In this document: one piece after another, positions 15,229 to 24,380 of the stretch
Numbering within the stretch: the first letter of the stretch is position 1
Layout of the letters: each line of letters opens with the position of its first letter
From: VAZQ01 sp963840535
Lineage (GTDB): Bacteria > Pseudomonadota > Alphaproteobacteria > Rhizobiales > Xanthobacteraceae
Direction of reading: 5' to 3'
DNA: 64,000 nucleotides
Assembly (NCBI GenBank): GCA_963840535.1
Contig: CAWIZJ010000060.1
Span: forward strand, 186,001-250,000
Program-made: the position numbers and the translations under genes
The notes under the pieces: model-generated
Told to the model about the DNA's origin: nothing
What the model saw: the letters and a program-made list of their open reading frames with translations, nothing else
Databases searched by the model: none

Positions 15229-15663
15229 TCTACCTCCCTGCGCCTCTGCAGACGGCTCGTTGATCGGAATTGCCCGAATGGTCAACACGCGCGACGATAT
15301 CGGCCGCCCTGAATACTAACAAAGAATTAAGGAAGATAGGTCGGAAGTTTTCACCCTGCATGTTGCAAAGCCCAGAGTGGTAAACGGCGGCTTTTGGGGG
15401 GCGCCCACCCACGGCCCTTAACCGGCCATTAACCCTATACCCGGCAATTTCCGCCGAGTCCCGCTCCGCGGCAATGCCCGACGAGTGACGACGTAGCGTC
15501 CGAACTCAGGGCACCCGCCCGGATACCGCCCGATCACGCTCCTGGCCGGGCGCGGTCGTGCTCGACCAGGAATTCCGGCCGACACCGCCTGGGCTCGAGC
15601 GGGCGACCGACGGCGGCAGGAGACTCTTGCGCCGATGCATGGGCTGGGGCACTCAGAATCCAG
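15229..15663. promoter_or_regulatory. Divergent regulatory gap between the FliO-like gene and cckA
   Basis: A 435-bp region that is locally AT-rich at 15300-15340 (AATACTAACAAAGAATTAAGG). It holds the TTAA-N7-TTAA element annotated separately. No gene is visible. Promoters for both divergent genes presumably lie here. A GAATC (GANTC, CcrM methylation type) occurs just before the cckA ATG. Confidence 0.5.
15418..15432. promoter_or_regulatory. CtrA-type binding site TTAA-N7-TTAA
   Basis: TTAACCGGCCATTAA is an exact match to the consensus half-site arrangement for CtrA, the cell-cycle response regulator of alphaproteobacteria. It lies 232 bases before cckA and 190 bases before the FliO-like start. 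Flagellar genes are classic CtrA targets, and CckA is the kinase that phosphorylates the CtrA pathway. The site could therefore serve either gene or close a feedback loop. Confidence 0.55.
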
Positions 15664-18273
15664 ATGGACGGAGGCGATTCCAAGCCGATCATGACGCAGC
15701 AGCAACTGCTCGACGACACCAGCCGCGTGCCGATCGACCGGACCGCCACGAGCCGTGGCGGCGGCAGCATCGGCCTCGTGCTTCTCATCGCGCTGGTGCT
15801 GGTGGGGGCGGCCGCCGGCCTCCTGTATCTCGGTCGGGTCCGCGCCGAGCCCTATCTCCTGGCCCTGCTCGCGGTGCTTGCCATGGCCGGCGTTTTTCTG
15901 CTGTTCGCGCTCGCCGCCGGCATCCTGCGCATGCCGGGCGCAGAGGCTGCAAGCCCGCTCATCAAGGCCGTGGTCGACCATGCCAGCGAAGGGATCCTGC
16001 TCACCGACGCGCGTGGGCGGGTGCTCTACGCCAACGCCGCCTATATGGGTCTGGTCGAGGCGGCCAATGCCGATAACGTGCGTCCGGTCGAGCGCGCCTT
16101 CATCGACGACCCCGGGGTATCGGAAGCGGTCTATCGGCTGCTCAAGGCGTCGCGCGAGGGGCGCCGTGGCCAGGAAGAGGTACGGGTGGGGGCGCACAAG
16201 GGCGAGCCGGGGCGCTGGCTGCGCATCCGCGTGCGTCCGCTCGGCCCCGACAAACGCGAAGCCGGCCACACGGTGTGGTCGCTCGCCGACGTGACGCGAG
16301 AGCTCGAGCGGCACGAGAATGTCTTCCAGGAATTGCAGCAGGCCATCGATTATCTCGATCATGCGCCGGCCGGCTTCTTCTCCGCCGAGGGTAGCGGCAA
16401 CGTCGTCTATCTCAATGCCACGCTGGCCAGCTGGCTCGACCACGACCTCGCGCAGGTCGGCTCCGGGGGCCTCAAGCTGGAGGACATCGTCGCCGGCGAG
16501 GGCGCTGCCCTGCTCACCACGCTGGCGGCGGTGCCGGGCGACGTGAAGACCGAGATTCTCGATATCGACCTCAAGACCCGCAGCGGACGGCCGGTTCCGG
16601 CGCGCCTGTACCATAAGGTCGCGTTCGGGGTCGACGGTGCGCCCGGCGCCTCGCGCACCTTGGTCCTCAACCGCGCACGCGACGACGGCACCGACCCGCT
16701 GCGCGCCGCCGAGGTGCGCTTCATGCGCTTCTTTCAGAACACGCCGATGGCGATCGCCACGGTGGACAAGCAGGGCCGGATTGCGGATTCGAACGCACGC
16801 TTCGCCCGGCTGTTCCATCCGGCGTTCAAGGGCGAGGGCCAGCGCTCGATCCTCGCCGTGGTCGCCGAACGCGATCGCGGCATGCTGGAAGCCGCGATCC
16901 GCAAGGCGGCAGACGCGCAGAGCGAGATCGCCCCGGTCGACGCCGCGCTCGAGGGTGCGGGCGAGCGCTTCGCCAGCTTCTTCGTCACCGCCATCGAGCA
17001 AGCGGGCGAGCGCGATCGGGAAGCCGCGATCGTGTATGCGCTCGAGACCACGCAGCAGAAGACGCTGGAGAACCAGGTCAACCAGCAGCAGAAGATGGAG
17101 ACGATCGGCCGGCTCACCGGCAATATCGCTCACGACTTCAACAATCTGCTCGGCGCCATCATGATGGCGACCGACTTCCTGCTCAACGCGCACAAGCCGA
17201 CCGATCCCTCCTTTCAGGACATCATGCAGATCAAGCAGAATACCAACCGGGCGGCGAGCCTGGTTCGGCAGCTGTTGGCCTTCTCGCGCAAGCAGACCAT
17301 GCGCCCTGTCGTGCTCGATCTCGGCGAGGCACTGTCGGATCTCACCGTGCTGCTCAAGCGCCTCATCGGCGAGAACGTGACGCTCGAGGTCCCGCAGGTG
17401 CGCGATCTGTGGCCGGTCAAGGCCGACGTCCACCAATTCGAACAGGTGATCATCAATCTTGCGGTCAACGCGCGCGATGCCATGCCGGAGGGCGGCAAGC
17501 TCACGCTGCGCACCTCCAATGTCGGCGCCGGCGACGAGATCACGGGTCCCTACAAGGGAATGCCGCTTGGAGAATATGTGCTGGTCGAGGTCGAAGACAC
17601 CGGCAGCGGCATTGCGCCGGAGATCATCGACAAGATCTTCGATCCTTTCTACACCACAAAGGACGTCGGCAAAGGGACCGGGCTCGGGCTCTCGACCGTC
17701 TATGGCATCGTCAAGCAGACCGGTGGTTTCATCTATGTCGCCTCCGAGGTTGGCAAGGGCACGACCTTTCGCATTTTCCTCCCGCGTTACGTCGCGGCGG
17801 CTGACGACGTGCAGGCATCGCCGTTGCAGGAGACGACCTCTCCCGCGATCGCAGGTGCCATCCCCGCGGCCGATGAAGTGCGCAGCGCCACCACCGACCT
17901 CACCGGCGAGGGCACCATCCTCCTGGTCGAGGACGAGGAGGGGCTGCGCACGCTCAACGCTCGCGGGCTCGCATCGCGCGGTTATACCGTGATCGAGGCC
18001 GGCAACGGCGTCGAGGCGCTCGAGGAGTTCGAGCGCCGGAGCGGCCAAGTCGATCTCGTGGTCTCCGACGTGGTCATGCCGGAGATGGATGGCCCGACGC
18101 TGATGAAGGAATTGCGCAAGCGCAAGCCCGACATCAAGATCATCTTCGTGTCGGGCTATGCCGAGGATGCCTTCGACAAGGGCGTGGCCGACCAGAAGCA
18201 GTTCAATTTCCTGCCCAAGCCGTTCACCTTGAGGCAGCTCGTCACCGCAGTGAAGGAGACGATGTCGGGGTGA
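15664..18273 (+). CDS. cckA: Hybrid sensor histidine kinase CckA
   Basis: An 869-residue kinase at the top of the CckA-ChpT-CtrA cell-cycle phosphorelay. Two TM helices lie at about residues 37-61 and 69-92. PAS-type segments cover about 105-450. The H-box IGRLTGNIAHDFNNLLGAI places the phospho-histidine at residue 490. The N box is VINLAVNARDAMPEGG, the G boxes are VEDTGSGIAPEI and GKGTGLGLSTVYGIV. The C-terminal receiver (about 750-869) has acidic VEDEEG, the phospho-acceptor D802 in VVSDVVMPEMDGP and the K of FLPKPFTLRQL. ATG 15664 is used; ATG 15691 is a possible shorter start. Confidence 0.93.
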   Translation: MDGGDSKPIMTQQQLLDDTSRVPIDRTATSRGGGSIGLVLLIALVLVGAAAGLLYLGRVRAEPYLLALLAVLAMAGVFLLFALAAGILRMPGAEAASPLIKAVVDHASEGILLTDARGRVLYANAAYMGLVEAANADNVRPVERAFIDDPGVSEAVYRLLKASREGRRGQEEVRVGAHKGEPGRWLRIRVRPLGPDKREAGHTVWSLADVTRELERHENVFQELQQAIDYLDHAPAGFFSAEGSGNVVYLNATLASWLDHDLAQVGSGGLKLEDIVAGEGAALLTTLAAVPGDVKTEILDIDLKTRSGRPVPARLYHKVAFGVDGAPGASRTLVLNRARDDGTDPLRAAEVRFMRFFQNTPMAIATVDKQGRIADSNARFARLFHPAFKGEGQRSILAVVAERDRGMLEAAIRKAADAQSEIAPVDAALEGAGERFASFFVTAIEQAGERDREAAIVYALETTQQKTLENQVNQQQKMETIGRLTGNIAHDFNNLLGAIMMATDFLLNAHKPTDPSFQDIMQIKQNTNRAASLVRQLLAFSRKQTMRPVVLDLGEALSDLTVLLKRLIGENVTLEVPQVRDLWPVKADVHQFEQVIINLAVNARDAMPEGGKLTLRTSNVGAGDEITGPYKGMPLGEYVLVEVEDTGSGIAPEIIDKIFDPFYTTKDVGKGTGLGLSTVYGIVKQTGGFIYVASEVGKGTTFRIFLPRYVAAADDVQASPLQETTSPAIAGAIPAADEVRSATTDLTGEGTILLVEDEEGLRTLNARGLASRGYTVIEAGNGVEALEEFERRSGQVDLVVSDVVMPEMDGPTLMKELRKRKPDIKIIFVSGYAEDAFDKGVADQKQFNFLPKPFTLRQLVTAVKETMSG

Positions 18274-18380
18274 ACGCTGCACGGTGCGCTCGCGCGCCGG
18301 CAAGAGGATCGAGCCCGGAGGCCGGTCGTGGGTCGCCTGGGAACGATGCTGTTCCGCGGCGGCGTGCGCTGCGGTGAGCC

Positions 18381-18594
18381 ATGGACGAGCCGGAGCCCCC
18401 GAAGCAGGAGCAAGCCGCCGCCGAAGACCGCGACCGCCGGATCGCCAATTTCGTCCTGCTCGCGTTCTTCCTCGTCGTCGTGGGCATCGGGATCTGGCTC
18501 GCCAATGCCATGATCGATTACCGCAAGACCGACGATTGCCTGGCGCGGGGCGCGCGCAACTGCGGGCCAACCGATCGATGCGCCGGCGCGGTGA
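18381..18594 (+). CDS. Small conserved single-pass membrane protein (frameshifted near its end)
   Basis: A product of about 70 residues with a charged N-terminus (MDEPEPPKQEQAAAEDRDRR). One TM helix follows (FVLLAFFLVVVGIGIWLANA), then MIDYRKTDDCLARGARNCGP. The natural ending IDAPAR-stop (TGA 18592-18594) is one base out of frame, so an extra base lies near 18570. The N-x-M-I-D-Y-R-K-x-D-D-C motif with two cysteines recalls small rhizobial membrane proteins of unknown role. The gene follows cckA on the same strand. Confidence 0.65.
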
Positions 18595-18646
18595 TCCATC
18601 GGGCGCACCACCGAACGCCGGCGGTGAAGCCGGATCGAGATGTGCA

Positions 18647-19091
18647 TCAGCTTCGAGGCGTCGTCCCGCGCCTTGCTCGCCGCTGCGCCTCGCATTTGAC
18701 GCACTTGCATCCGGCGCGTTTCAGGAACAGCTCGAAATATTCCTCCCCGTAGTCGTAGGTGATCTCGTCGCCCGGCCTTATGTTCCTGATCGCGCGCAAG
18801 ATCACCTTGCCCCCGACGACGTCGGATTCGGCATTCGGTCGGCACGAGTGATTGGCCCAGCGTGCGAGGTTCCTGCGGCTCGAGCCGTCGATGGTCCAGC
18901 GCTCGTCGAGCTCGAACATGTAGCGGCTGCCGCGGGCCTCCAGGCGCTGTGCACGCGCTGTGGTGATGCGCCGTCCCCTGTATTCGACGATGAACGCGCC
19001 CTTGGCAATCGGCGCGGTCGCGAACAGCCCGAGCCCGGTGCGCTGAGCGGGCGATGCGAAACGGCCGTCGGGGACGAGGCCTGGCTGCCAT
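18647..19091 (-). CDS. SET-domain protein, copy 1 (one frameshift)
   Basis: A product of about 147 residues. The N-terminus MAARPRPRRPFRIARSA joins, after one extra base near 19040, to RTGLGLFATAPIAKGAFIVE and the rest of a SET domain. The substrate/AdoMet motif is RRNLARWANHSCRPNAES, the catalytic Tyr motif is GDEITYDYGEEYFE, and a post-SET zinc motif reads CKCVKC. SET proteins methylate lysines on proteins using S-adenosylmethionine. A closely similar intact copy lies at 23283-23759. The target is unknown. Confidence 0.75.
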
Positions 19092-19263
19092 CACCGGCTG
19101 TGCCTCTCACACGCGCCTTCGAAGCGGCTGCCGACCTCGGCCATGGCGACGCCTGGGCGCGTCTTCGACCGGGCGGAGCGCGTCGCGATCCTCGGGTCAA
19201 CACCGTTGCTTTCAATCGGCCTCCGCACTGCGTAGAACGCGGACGTCAGATGAGGGATGCCCG

Positions 19264-20403
19264 GTGAAACGCAGCGCGAGCAAGATCCTGACCACCCATG
19301 TCGGAAGCCTGCCGGAGCTCGAAAGCACCGAGCGGATCGCGGACGAGGATCCGCGCGAGCTCGAGCTTGCGGTGGCATCGGTGGTCGAGAAGCAGCGCGC
19401 GATCGGCCTCGATGTGATCAACGAAGGCGAATATACCAAAGGAGGCGACTGGCTCTCCTATCTCGAGCAGCGGTTCGCAGGCTTCGAGCAGCGGCCGCCG
19501 AAGGGCGGCAAGCCGCTGCTGCTGCAAGGCAAGGACCGCGAGCAATTCGCCGACTTCTATCGTGATGCCGGCGAGCGCGGCACCCTGTTCCATGGACAGG
19601 CGGGCCAGATCCGGCCCTCGCGTCCGCACTGGACATGCACCAGTCCGGTCTCCTACCGCGGACAGGCTGCGCTCGCGCGCGAGATCGAGCTGTTCTCGAG
19701 GTTCGTCGTTCCCGCAGAGGCGTTTCTCACGACCACGGCCCCGGCGAGCCTCGAGCCCTATCGCGAGAACGAGTACTACGGGAGCGAGGAGGAGTTCGTG
19801 TTTGCCATCGCCGGGGCGATGCGCACCGAGTACGAAGCCATCGCGCGCGCAGGCTTCCTCCTGCAGGTCGACGATGCCTGGCTGCCGGCGCTGTGGGACC
19901 GCATCGGAATCGCGATGGGCCTCGACGCGTTCCGCCGGCGCTGCATGCTGCGGGTCGAGGCGCTCAATCATGCGCTCTCCAACGTGCCAGAGGATCGGAT
20001 TCGGTATCACCTGTGCTGGGGCAGCTGGCACGGACCCCACGCGTATGACCTCGAGATGGCCCACATCGTCGATATCATGCTGAAGGTGAAGGCGCAGGCC
20101 TATCTGTTCGAGGCGGCGAACGCGCGCCACGAGCACGAATACGCGGTATGGGAGACCGTGAAGCTGCCGGAGGGCAAGATCGCGGTCCCGGGCGTCATCA
20201 CCCATTCGACCAACGTGGTGGAGCACCCCGAGCTGGTGTCGCAGCGCATCCAGCGTTTCGCCGGTCTCCTCGGTAAGGAGAACGTGATGGCCGGCGCCGA
20301 TTGCGGGTTCGGCGGCCGCTCGCATCCGCAGATCGCCTGGGCCAAGCTCGAATCGTTGGTGGCAGGCGCCGAGCGCGCGACACGTGCGCTGCGTTATCGG
20401 TGA
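19264..20403 (+). CDS. MetE C-terminal-domain-like methyltransferase (core-MetE/UROD superfamily), copy 1
   Basis: A 379-residue TIM-barrel protein corresponding to the catalytic half of cobalamin-independent methionine synthase. It begins VKRSASKILTTHVGSLPE. All four zinc ligands of MetE can be placed: H-x-C in RYHLCWGSWHG, Glu in YLFEAANARHEHE, and Cys in MAGADCGFGGRSH. Stand-alone proteins of this kind transfer methyl or alkyl groups to thiols; epoxyalkane:coenzyme M transferase is a relative. GTG 19264 gives the family N-terminus. Convergent with copy 2, one base apart. The acceptor thiol is unknown. Confidence 0.85.
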   Translation: MKRSASKILTTHVGSLPELESTERIADEDPRELELAVASVVEKQRAIGLDVINEGEYTKGGDWLSYLEQRFAGFEQRPPKGGKPLLLQGKDREQFADFYRDAGERGTLFHGQAGQIRPSRPHWTCTSPVSYRGQAALAREIELFSRFVVPAEAFLTTTAPASLEPYRENEYYGSEEEFVFAIAGAMRTEYEAIARAGFLLQVDDAWLPALWDRIGIAMGLDAFRRRCMLRVEALNHALSNVPEDRIRYHLCWGSWHGPHAYDLEMAHIVDIMLKVKAQAYLFEAANARHEHEYAVWETVKLPEGKIAVPGVITHSTNVVEHPELVSQRIQRFAGLLGKENVMAGADCGFGGRSHPQIAWAKLESLVAGAERATRALRYR

Positions 20404-20404
20404 C

Positions 20405-21545
20405 TCACCACAGCTGCTGCGACGCCAGCCTGGCGCCTTCGGCGAGCGATGCAAGCTTCATCCACACGATCTTGCTGTCGACCTGCAGCCGGCCGGCGAA
20501 GGTGCCGAAGCCGCAGTCGACGCCGGCGATGACATTTTCCCTGCCGACCACGGCGGCATATTGCAGGATACGGTCCGCCACCAGCTCCGGATGCTCCACG
20601 AAGTTCGAGGTCGAAATCGATCACGCCGGGTATGATGATCTTGCCTTCCGGAAGCTTCACGTCCTTCCACACCTTCCATTCATGCCCGTGGCGGGGGTTG
20701 GCGCCGGGAAACGACACCGCCTGGGGGCGTCCCGCGAGCACGATGTCGACGATGTCCTTCAGCGGGACGTCCTTGTGGTGCGGCCCCTGGGTCGAGGCCC
20801 AACAGATGTGCATGCGCATGCGCTCGGGCGGGATGTCCCTGACCGCGTGGTTGAGCGCCTCTACGTGAGTCATGATGACCTTGCGAAACTCCTCGAGGCT
20901 CAGATGGGCGAACACCATGTGGCGGCTCAAGGCGAGGTCGGGGCAATCGAGCTGCAGCACAAAGCCTGCGTCCACGATGGCGCGGTACTCGCGCGCCATC
21001 ACCTCGGCGAGCGCGTAGAGATAGGCTTCTTCGCTCGGATAGTGCTGGTTCCTGAGATAGCGCGCGATCTGCCCGGGTGAGGGCGATGTGAAGAAACGTT
21101 CCCGTTTCCCGGCGCCCGCCATCGCTGCCCTCGCACGCGTGATGTCGGCCTCGAGCGCGGCAAAATCCTTCCAGGCGACCGGGCCCGCGCAGGCCGGGCG
21201 ATGCTGGAAGGGTGAGGCGAAGTAAGCGAGCATGGCCGAGAGCTCGGGAAAATCGGGTTCGCCGGTGCCGAGTGGCGGTGCGCTCGGGCCATCGAAGCCG
21301 GTCAGGCGATCCTTGACGTGCGTGGTGTAGTCGGTGCGGCCCTGCTCGCCGTCGTTGATGATGTCGATGCCGCAGTCGATCTGCTTCTCCACCACCTCGA
21401 CGACTGCGGCGGCGACGGCCCGATCGAGCTCGGCCGCTTCGACGCCGGGATTCGCCTGCTCCGCGAGCAGCAGCTCCACCACCCGCGGCGGCCGCGGCAG
21501 GCTCCCGGTATGGGTGGTGAGTACGCGCTCGGTGCTGCGCTTCAC
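20405..21545 (-). CDS. MetE-like methyltransferase, copy 2 (one frameshift)
   Basis: About 379 residues, beginning VKRSTERVLTTHTGSLPRPP. The body reads in one frame to VIDFDLE near 20606. It then continues one base later as VEHPELVADRILQYAAVVG ... VIAGVDCGFGTFAGR ... LASQQLW, so one extra base is present. The H-x-C zinc ligand pair is kept (RMHICWAS), and so is the last Cys (VDCGFG). At the position of the Glu ligand this copy has Pro (VSFPGANPRHGHE against YLFEAANARHEHE in copy 1). The metal site may differ or the protein may have a changed function. GTG start at 21545. Confidence 0.75.
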
Positions 21546-21577
21546 TGGCGTCACCTTTCCCGCCTCGTGGGCAGCCG

Positions 21578-22426
21578 TCAGGCCGCCTTCGCCCGGCGGC
21601 GGCGGAGGAAATCGGCGAACAGCGCGGCCATCTGGGCGTCCTTGCCGGCCCAATCCTCGGGCGGGACCAGGTCAACGTCGAGATCGCCTGGGAACAGATC
21701 GAACAGCTCGCTTTCCCCGATCATGCGATGGGCAGTCTCGCCGACCGCGTGATTGTGGGTCCGGTCGTTGCCGGGAACGATGCAGGTCGGGACCTTGATG
21801 GAACGCAGGTCCTGTGCGCTCGCGCCGATGATCGGCAGCTCCGCACCTTTGGCGAACTGCTCGCGCCAACGCTCCATCGCCGCGATGAACGCTTTCGGGT
21901 CCATCGCCATGAGCACCGCGCGGTTCGCGGGCTTGGCCTCGATGCGCTCCTTGAAATGATCGAGCTCGCATACCGCAGTCATGCCGCCGTTCTCCGCCGC
22001 GCGGATGTACTTGCTGTAATAGTTCTCCGTCAGGCGCCTGGCCGCGAACTCCCCGCCGGTCACCCGCCACAACAGCAGCGCGCGCACCGCCTGCGGATAT
22101 TTCAGCGCGAACAAGAGCGACAGCCGGCAGCCGGACGAGCCGCCCCCGACGATGGTGGGCAGTGCCTCGAGCTGCTTGAGCAGCTGGTGGAGATCGTCGG
22201 CCCAGATCTCGTACTCCGATTGCTCGCCCCCGATCACGATGTCGGAGAGGCCGCAATTCCTGCGGTCGTGGACGAGCACGCGATAGCCGTGATCAGCGAG
22301 GTGCCGTGCCAGCGGCCTGACGTTGTCGAGCGCGCGCCGGCCGCCGGGAGAGAGCGCCACCCAGGGGCCGTGCGTGCCGAGGACCTGGTAGTTGAGGCTT
22401 ATTCCGCGCACCTCGGCGATCGGCAT
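21578..22426 (-). CDS. Alpha/beta-hydrolase
   Basis: A 282-residue alpha/beta-hydrolase fold protein. The nucleophile elbow is IVGGGSSGCRLSLLF (G-G-S-S-G, about residue 95). The preceding strand reads YRVLVHDRRNCGLSD, the typical HDxRGxGxS region. The late segment CIVPGNDRTHNHAVGE would supply the Asp/His region. Its stop is 32 bases before the MetE-like copy 2 start on the same strand, so they probably form one operon. ATG 22426 is preferred (MPIAEVRGISLNYQVLG). The substrate cannot be told. Confidence 0.85.
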   Translation of the reverse strand: MPIAEVRGISLNYQVLGTHGPWVALSPGGRRALDNVRPLARHLADHGYRVLVHDRRNCGLSDIVIGGEQSEYEIWADDLHQLLKQLEALPTIVGGGSSGCRLSLLFALKYPQAVRALLLWRVTGGEFAARRLTENYYSKYIRAAENGGMTAVCELDHFKERIEAKPANRAVLMAMDPKAFIAAMERWREQFAKGAELPIIGASAQDLRSIKVPTCIVPGNDRTHNHAVGETAHRMIGESELFDLFPGDLDVDLVPPEDWAGKDAQMAALFADFLRRRRAKAA

Positions 22427-22522
22427 GGGGCTCCTCCGTTTTCTTGCGTGCGGCAGACTATACCCGGCCGGCGACGCGGAAATAGTATACCGCACCCCAC
22501 GCTATCCGAAGGAAGCAGCTCC

Positions 22523-23240
22523 ATGCGCTACGAGCTCTACTACTGGCCGACCATCCAGGGCCGTGGCGAGTTCATCCGCCTCGCCCTGGAAGAAGCCGGC
22601 GCCGACTACGTCGACGTCGCGCGCCGCTCCGGCAAGCGCGGTGTTCCTGCGATGCTGCAGCTACTCGACGGCAGGCGCATCGCACGTCCGCCCTTTGCGC
22701 CGCCATTCCTGAAGGCCGGCAAGCTCGTCATCGGCCAGACCGCGAACATCCTGCACTATCTCGGGCCGCGTCTCGGTCTCGCGCCGCGTAACGAAGCCTC
22801 CCGGCTATGGGCGCATCAGTTGCAACTCACCGTCACCGACCTCGTGGTCGAAATCCACGACACCCACCATCCCGTCTCGGGTTGGCTCTATTTCGAGGAG
22901 CAGCGCCCCGCCGCCAAGCGGCGGACCAGAGACTTCTGGCGCCATCGCGTACCGAAATTCCTGGGCTACTTCGAGCGCGTGCTGATCAAGAGCGGCGGTC
23001 CGCATCTTCTCGGCCGCAGGTTCAGCTACGTGGATCTGTCGCTGTTCCAGATCGTGGAAGGGCTGCGCTATGCTTTTCCGGGGCGCATGAAGCGGTTTGA
23101 GCGCAGGGTGCCGCGCGTGATTTCGCTGCACGATCGCGTCGCCAGGCGCAAACGCATCGCCGCGTATCTTCGGGTCCAGCCGCCGGATCGCGTTCAGCCA
23201 ATGGGGCATCTACCGCTATTTCAAGGAGCTCGATGTGTAG
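22523..23240 (+). CDS. Glutathione S-transferase family protein (one frameshift)
   Basis: About 238 residues. The N-terminal thioredoxin-like domain starts MRYELYYWPTIQGRGEFIRL; the glutathione-contact segment is KLVIGQTANILHYLG (Q-T/S motif). The helical C-terminal domain contains GRRFSYVDLSLFQIVEGL. The frame runs to about 23185 (AAYLRVQ), and the natural end RRIAFSQWGIYRYFKELDV (TAG 23238-23240) is one base later, so one inserted base is inferred. Divergent from the alpha/beta-hydrolase operon. Confidence 0.8.
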
Positions 23241-23282
23241 ACGCGCAAGCCCGGCAGGCGCGCCTCCAGGATTCAGGCCGGT

Positions 23283-23759
23283 CTACGATTGCTTTTTCCG
23301 GCGCGCTGCGCGCGCCTTCTTCCGCTGCGCCCTGCGCACAACGCGCCGCTTCTCTCGGCACTTTTCACACCTGCAGCGGCTCGGCGTGATGACGTTGAGG
23401 TAGTAGTCCCGCCCGTAGTTCCAGGTGATCTCGTTGCCCGGCGCGATGTTCTTGACCGCGCGCAGGAACATCCGATGCCCTACCTGGTGGGATTCGGCAT
23501 TCGGGCGGCACGAATGATTGGCGTAGCGACCGAGATTCCTGCGCGTCGAGCCGTCGATGGTCCAGCGGCTGTTGATTTCGTAGAGGTAGCGGCTTCCGCG
23601 CGACTCGAGCTCGTCGGCCGCTTCGGTGGTGAGCTTGCGGCCCTTGTACTCGACGATGAAAGTGCGCTTCTTTATCGCAGCGGTGGCGAACAGCCCGAGG
23701 CCGGTGCGGGAGCGCCCAACTCGAAAGGGCCGCTTGCGCGGCAACCGCGGGGATCGCAT
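23283..23759 (-). CDS. SET-domain protein, copy 2
   Basis: A 158-residue intact SET protein. The N-terminus is RSRTGLGLFATAAIKKRTFI, the AdoMet/substrate loop is RRNLGRYANHSCRPNAES, the catalytic motif is GNEITWNYGRDYYLN, and a post-SET motif reads CRCEKC. A very basic tail (RRVVRRAQRKKARAARRKKQ) could bind nucleic acid, as in histone-like proteins. In the catalytic motif the usual Tyr of YDYG is replaced by W-N-Y-G, keeping the final Tyr. Bacterial SET proteins methylate lysine side chains. It ends beside the GST and cupin genes. Confidence 0.85.
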   Translation of the reverse strand: MRSPRLPRKRPFRVGRSRTGLGLFATAAIKKRTFIVEYKGRKLTTEAADELESRGSRYLYEINSRWTIDGSTRRNLGRYANHSCRPNAESHQVGHRMFLRAVKNIAPGNEITWNYGRDYYLNVITPSRCRCEKCREKRRVVRRAQRKKARAARRKKQS

Positions 23760-23776
23760 CGGCCCGATCGAACCCG

Positions 23777-24256
23777 TCAGCCTATCGCATCGAGCGGCTT
23801 GCTGCCGGCGGTTGCGGGCTCGGCCGCAACCAGCACGAACGCGATGACGCAGGGCGCTGTCCCGCTGTTCACCCAGTTGTGGATGGTGCCGCGCTGCACC
23901 AGCACGTCGCCGGCCCTGAGATGCACGCTGTTGCCGTCGTCGAGCTCCATATCGATCTCGCCCGAGATCACCGTCGCGTAGTCGATCGAATCGGTGCGAT
24001 GGTTGCGCGGCGCCACCCCGGGTCCGAAGCTCACCACCCGGAACACGGTGCCGTTCGCGAGCGTTGTGCCCACCTTGCGGGTGGAGGCGTCCGCGTTGCC
24101 GTCGTTGTCGACCGGAAAGCCCTCACTGGTCCAGATCACCGCAGCGTGCGCGCCCGGCCGCGTCTGCACTACGTTATTGGCGATCTCGTCGATCGCCACT
24201 ACGGCGCGGCCGTCGTGATCATGCCCAGTGACGACGCGACGGACAGACAGGCTCAT
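23777..24256 (-). CDS. Cupin-domain protein
   Basis: A 159-residue single-domain cupin starting MSLSVRRVVTGHDHDGRAVV. Cupin motif 1 is PRNHRTDSIDYATVISGEIDME and motif 2 is GDVLVQRGTIHNWVNSG. Metal ligands are reduced compared with dioxygenase cupins: the first motif has H-R-T-D-S rather than H-x-H, while motif 2 keeps its His. Such proteins are often found beside aromatic or ring-cleavage genes as sensors or isomerases. The gene is divergent from fumarase. Confidence 0.85.
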   Translation of the reverse strand: MSLSVRRVVTGHDHDGRAVVAIDEIANNVVQTRPGAHAAVIWTSEGFPVDNDGNADASTRKVGTTLANGTVFRVVSFGPGVAPRNHRTDSIDYATVISGEIDMELDDGNSVHLRAGDVLVQRGTIHNWVNSGTAPCVIAFVLVAAEPATAGSKPLDAIG

Positions 24257-24380
24257 TGTCGGCTCTCCATAGTCGTTGCGCGCACCAATCATTAGCCGGA
24301 TGTTCTTGCGGATTGCAATGCGTTGGTCTAAGCGCGTTCGAGCGTTTGCCTCGAGCTCCCAGCATGTCACAGAGCATGTC

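Noticed and set aside
15418..18570. A 1,050-residue open frame on the minus strand opposite cckA.
   Set aside because: It is fully antisense to a strongly conserved kinase gene and shows no domain. Long antisense frames are expected at this GC content.
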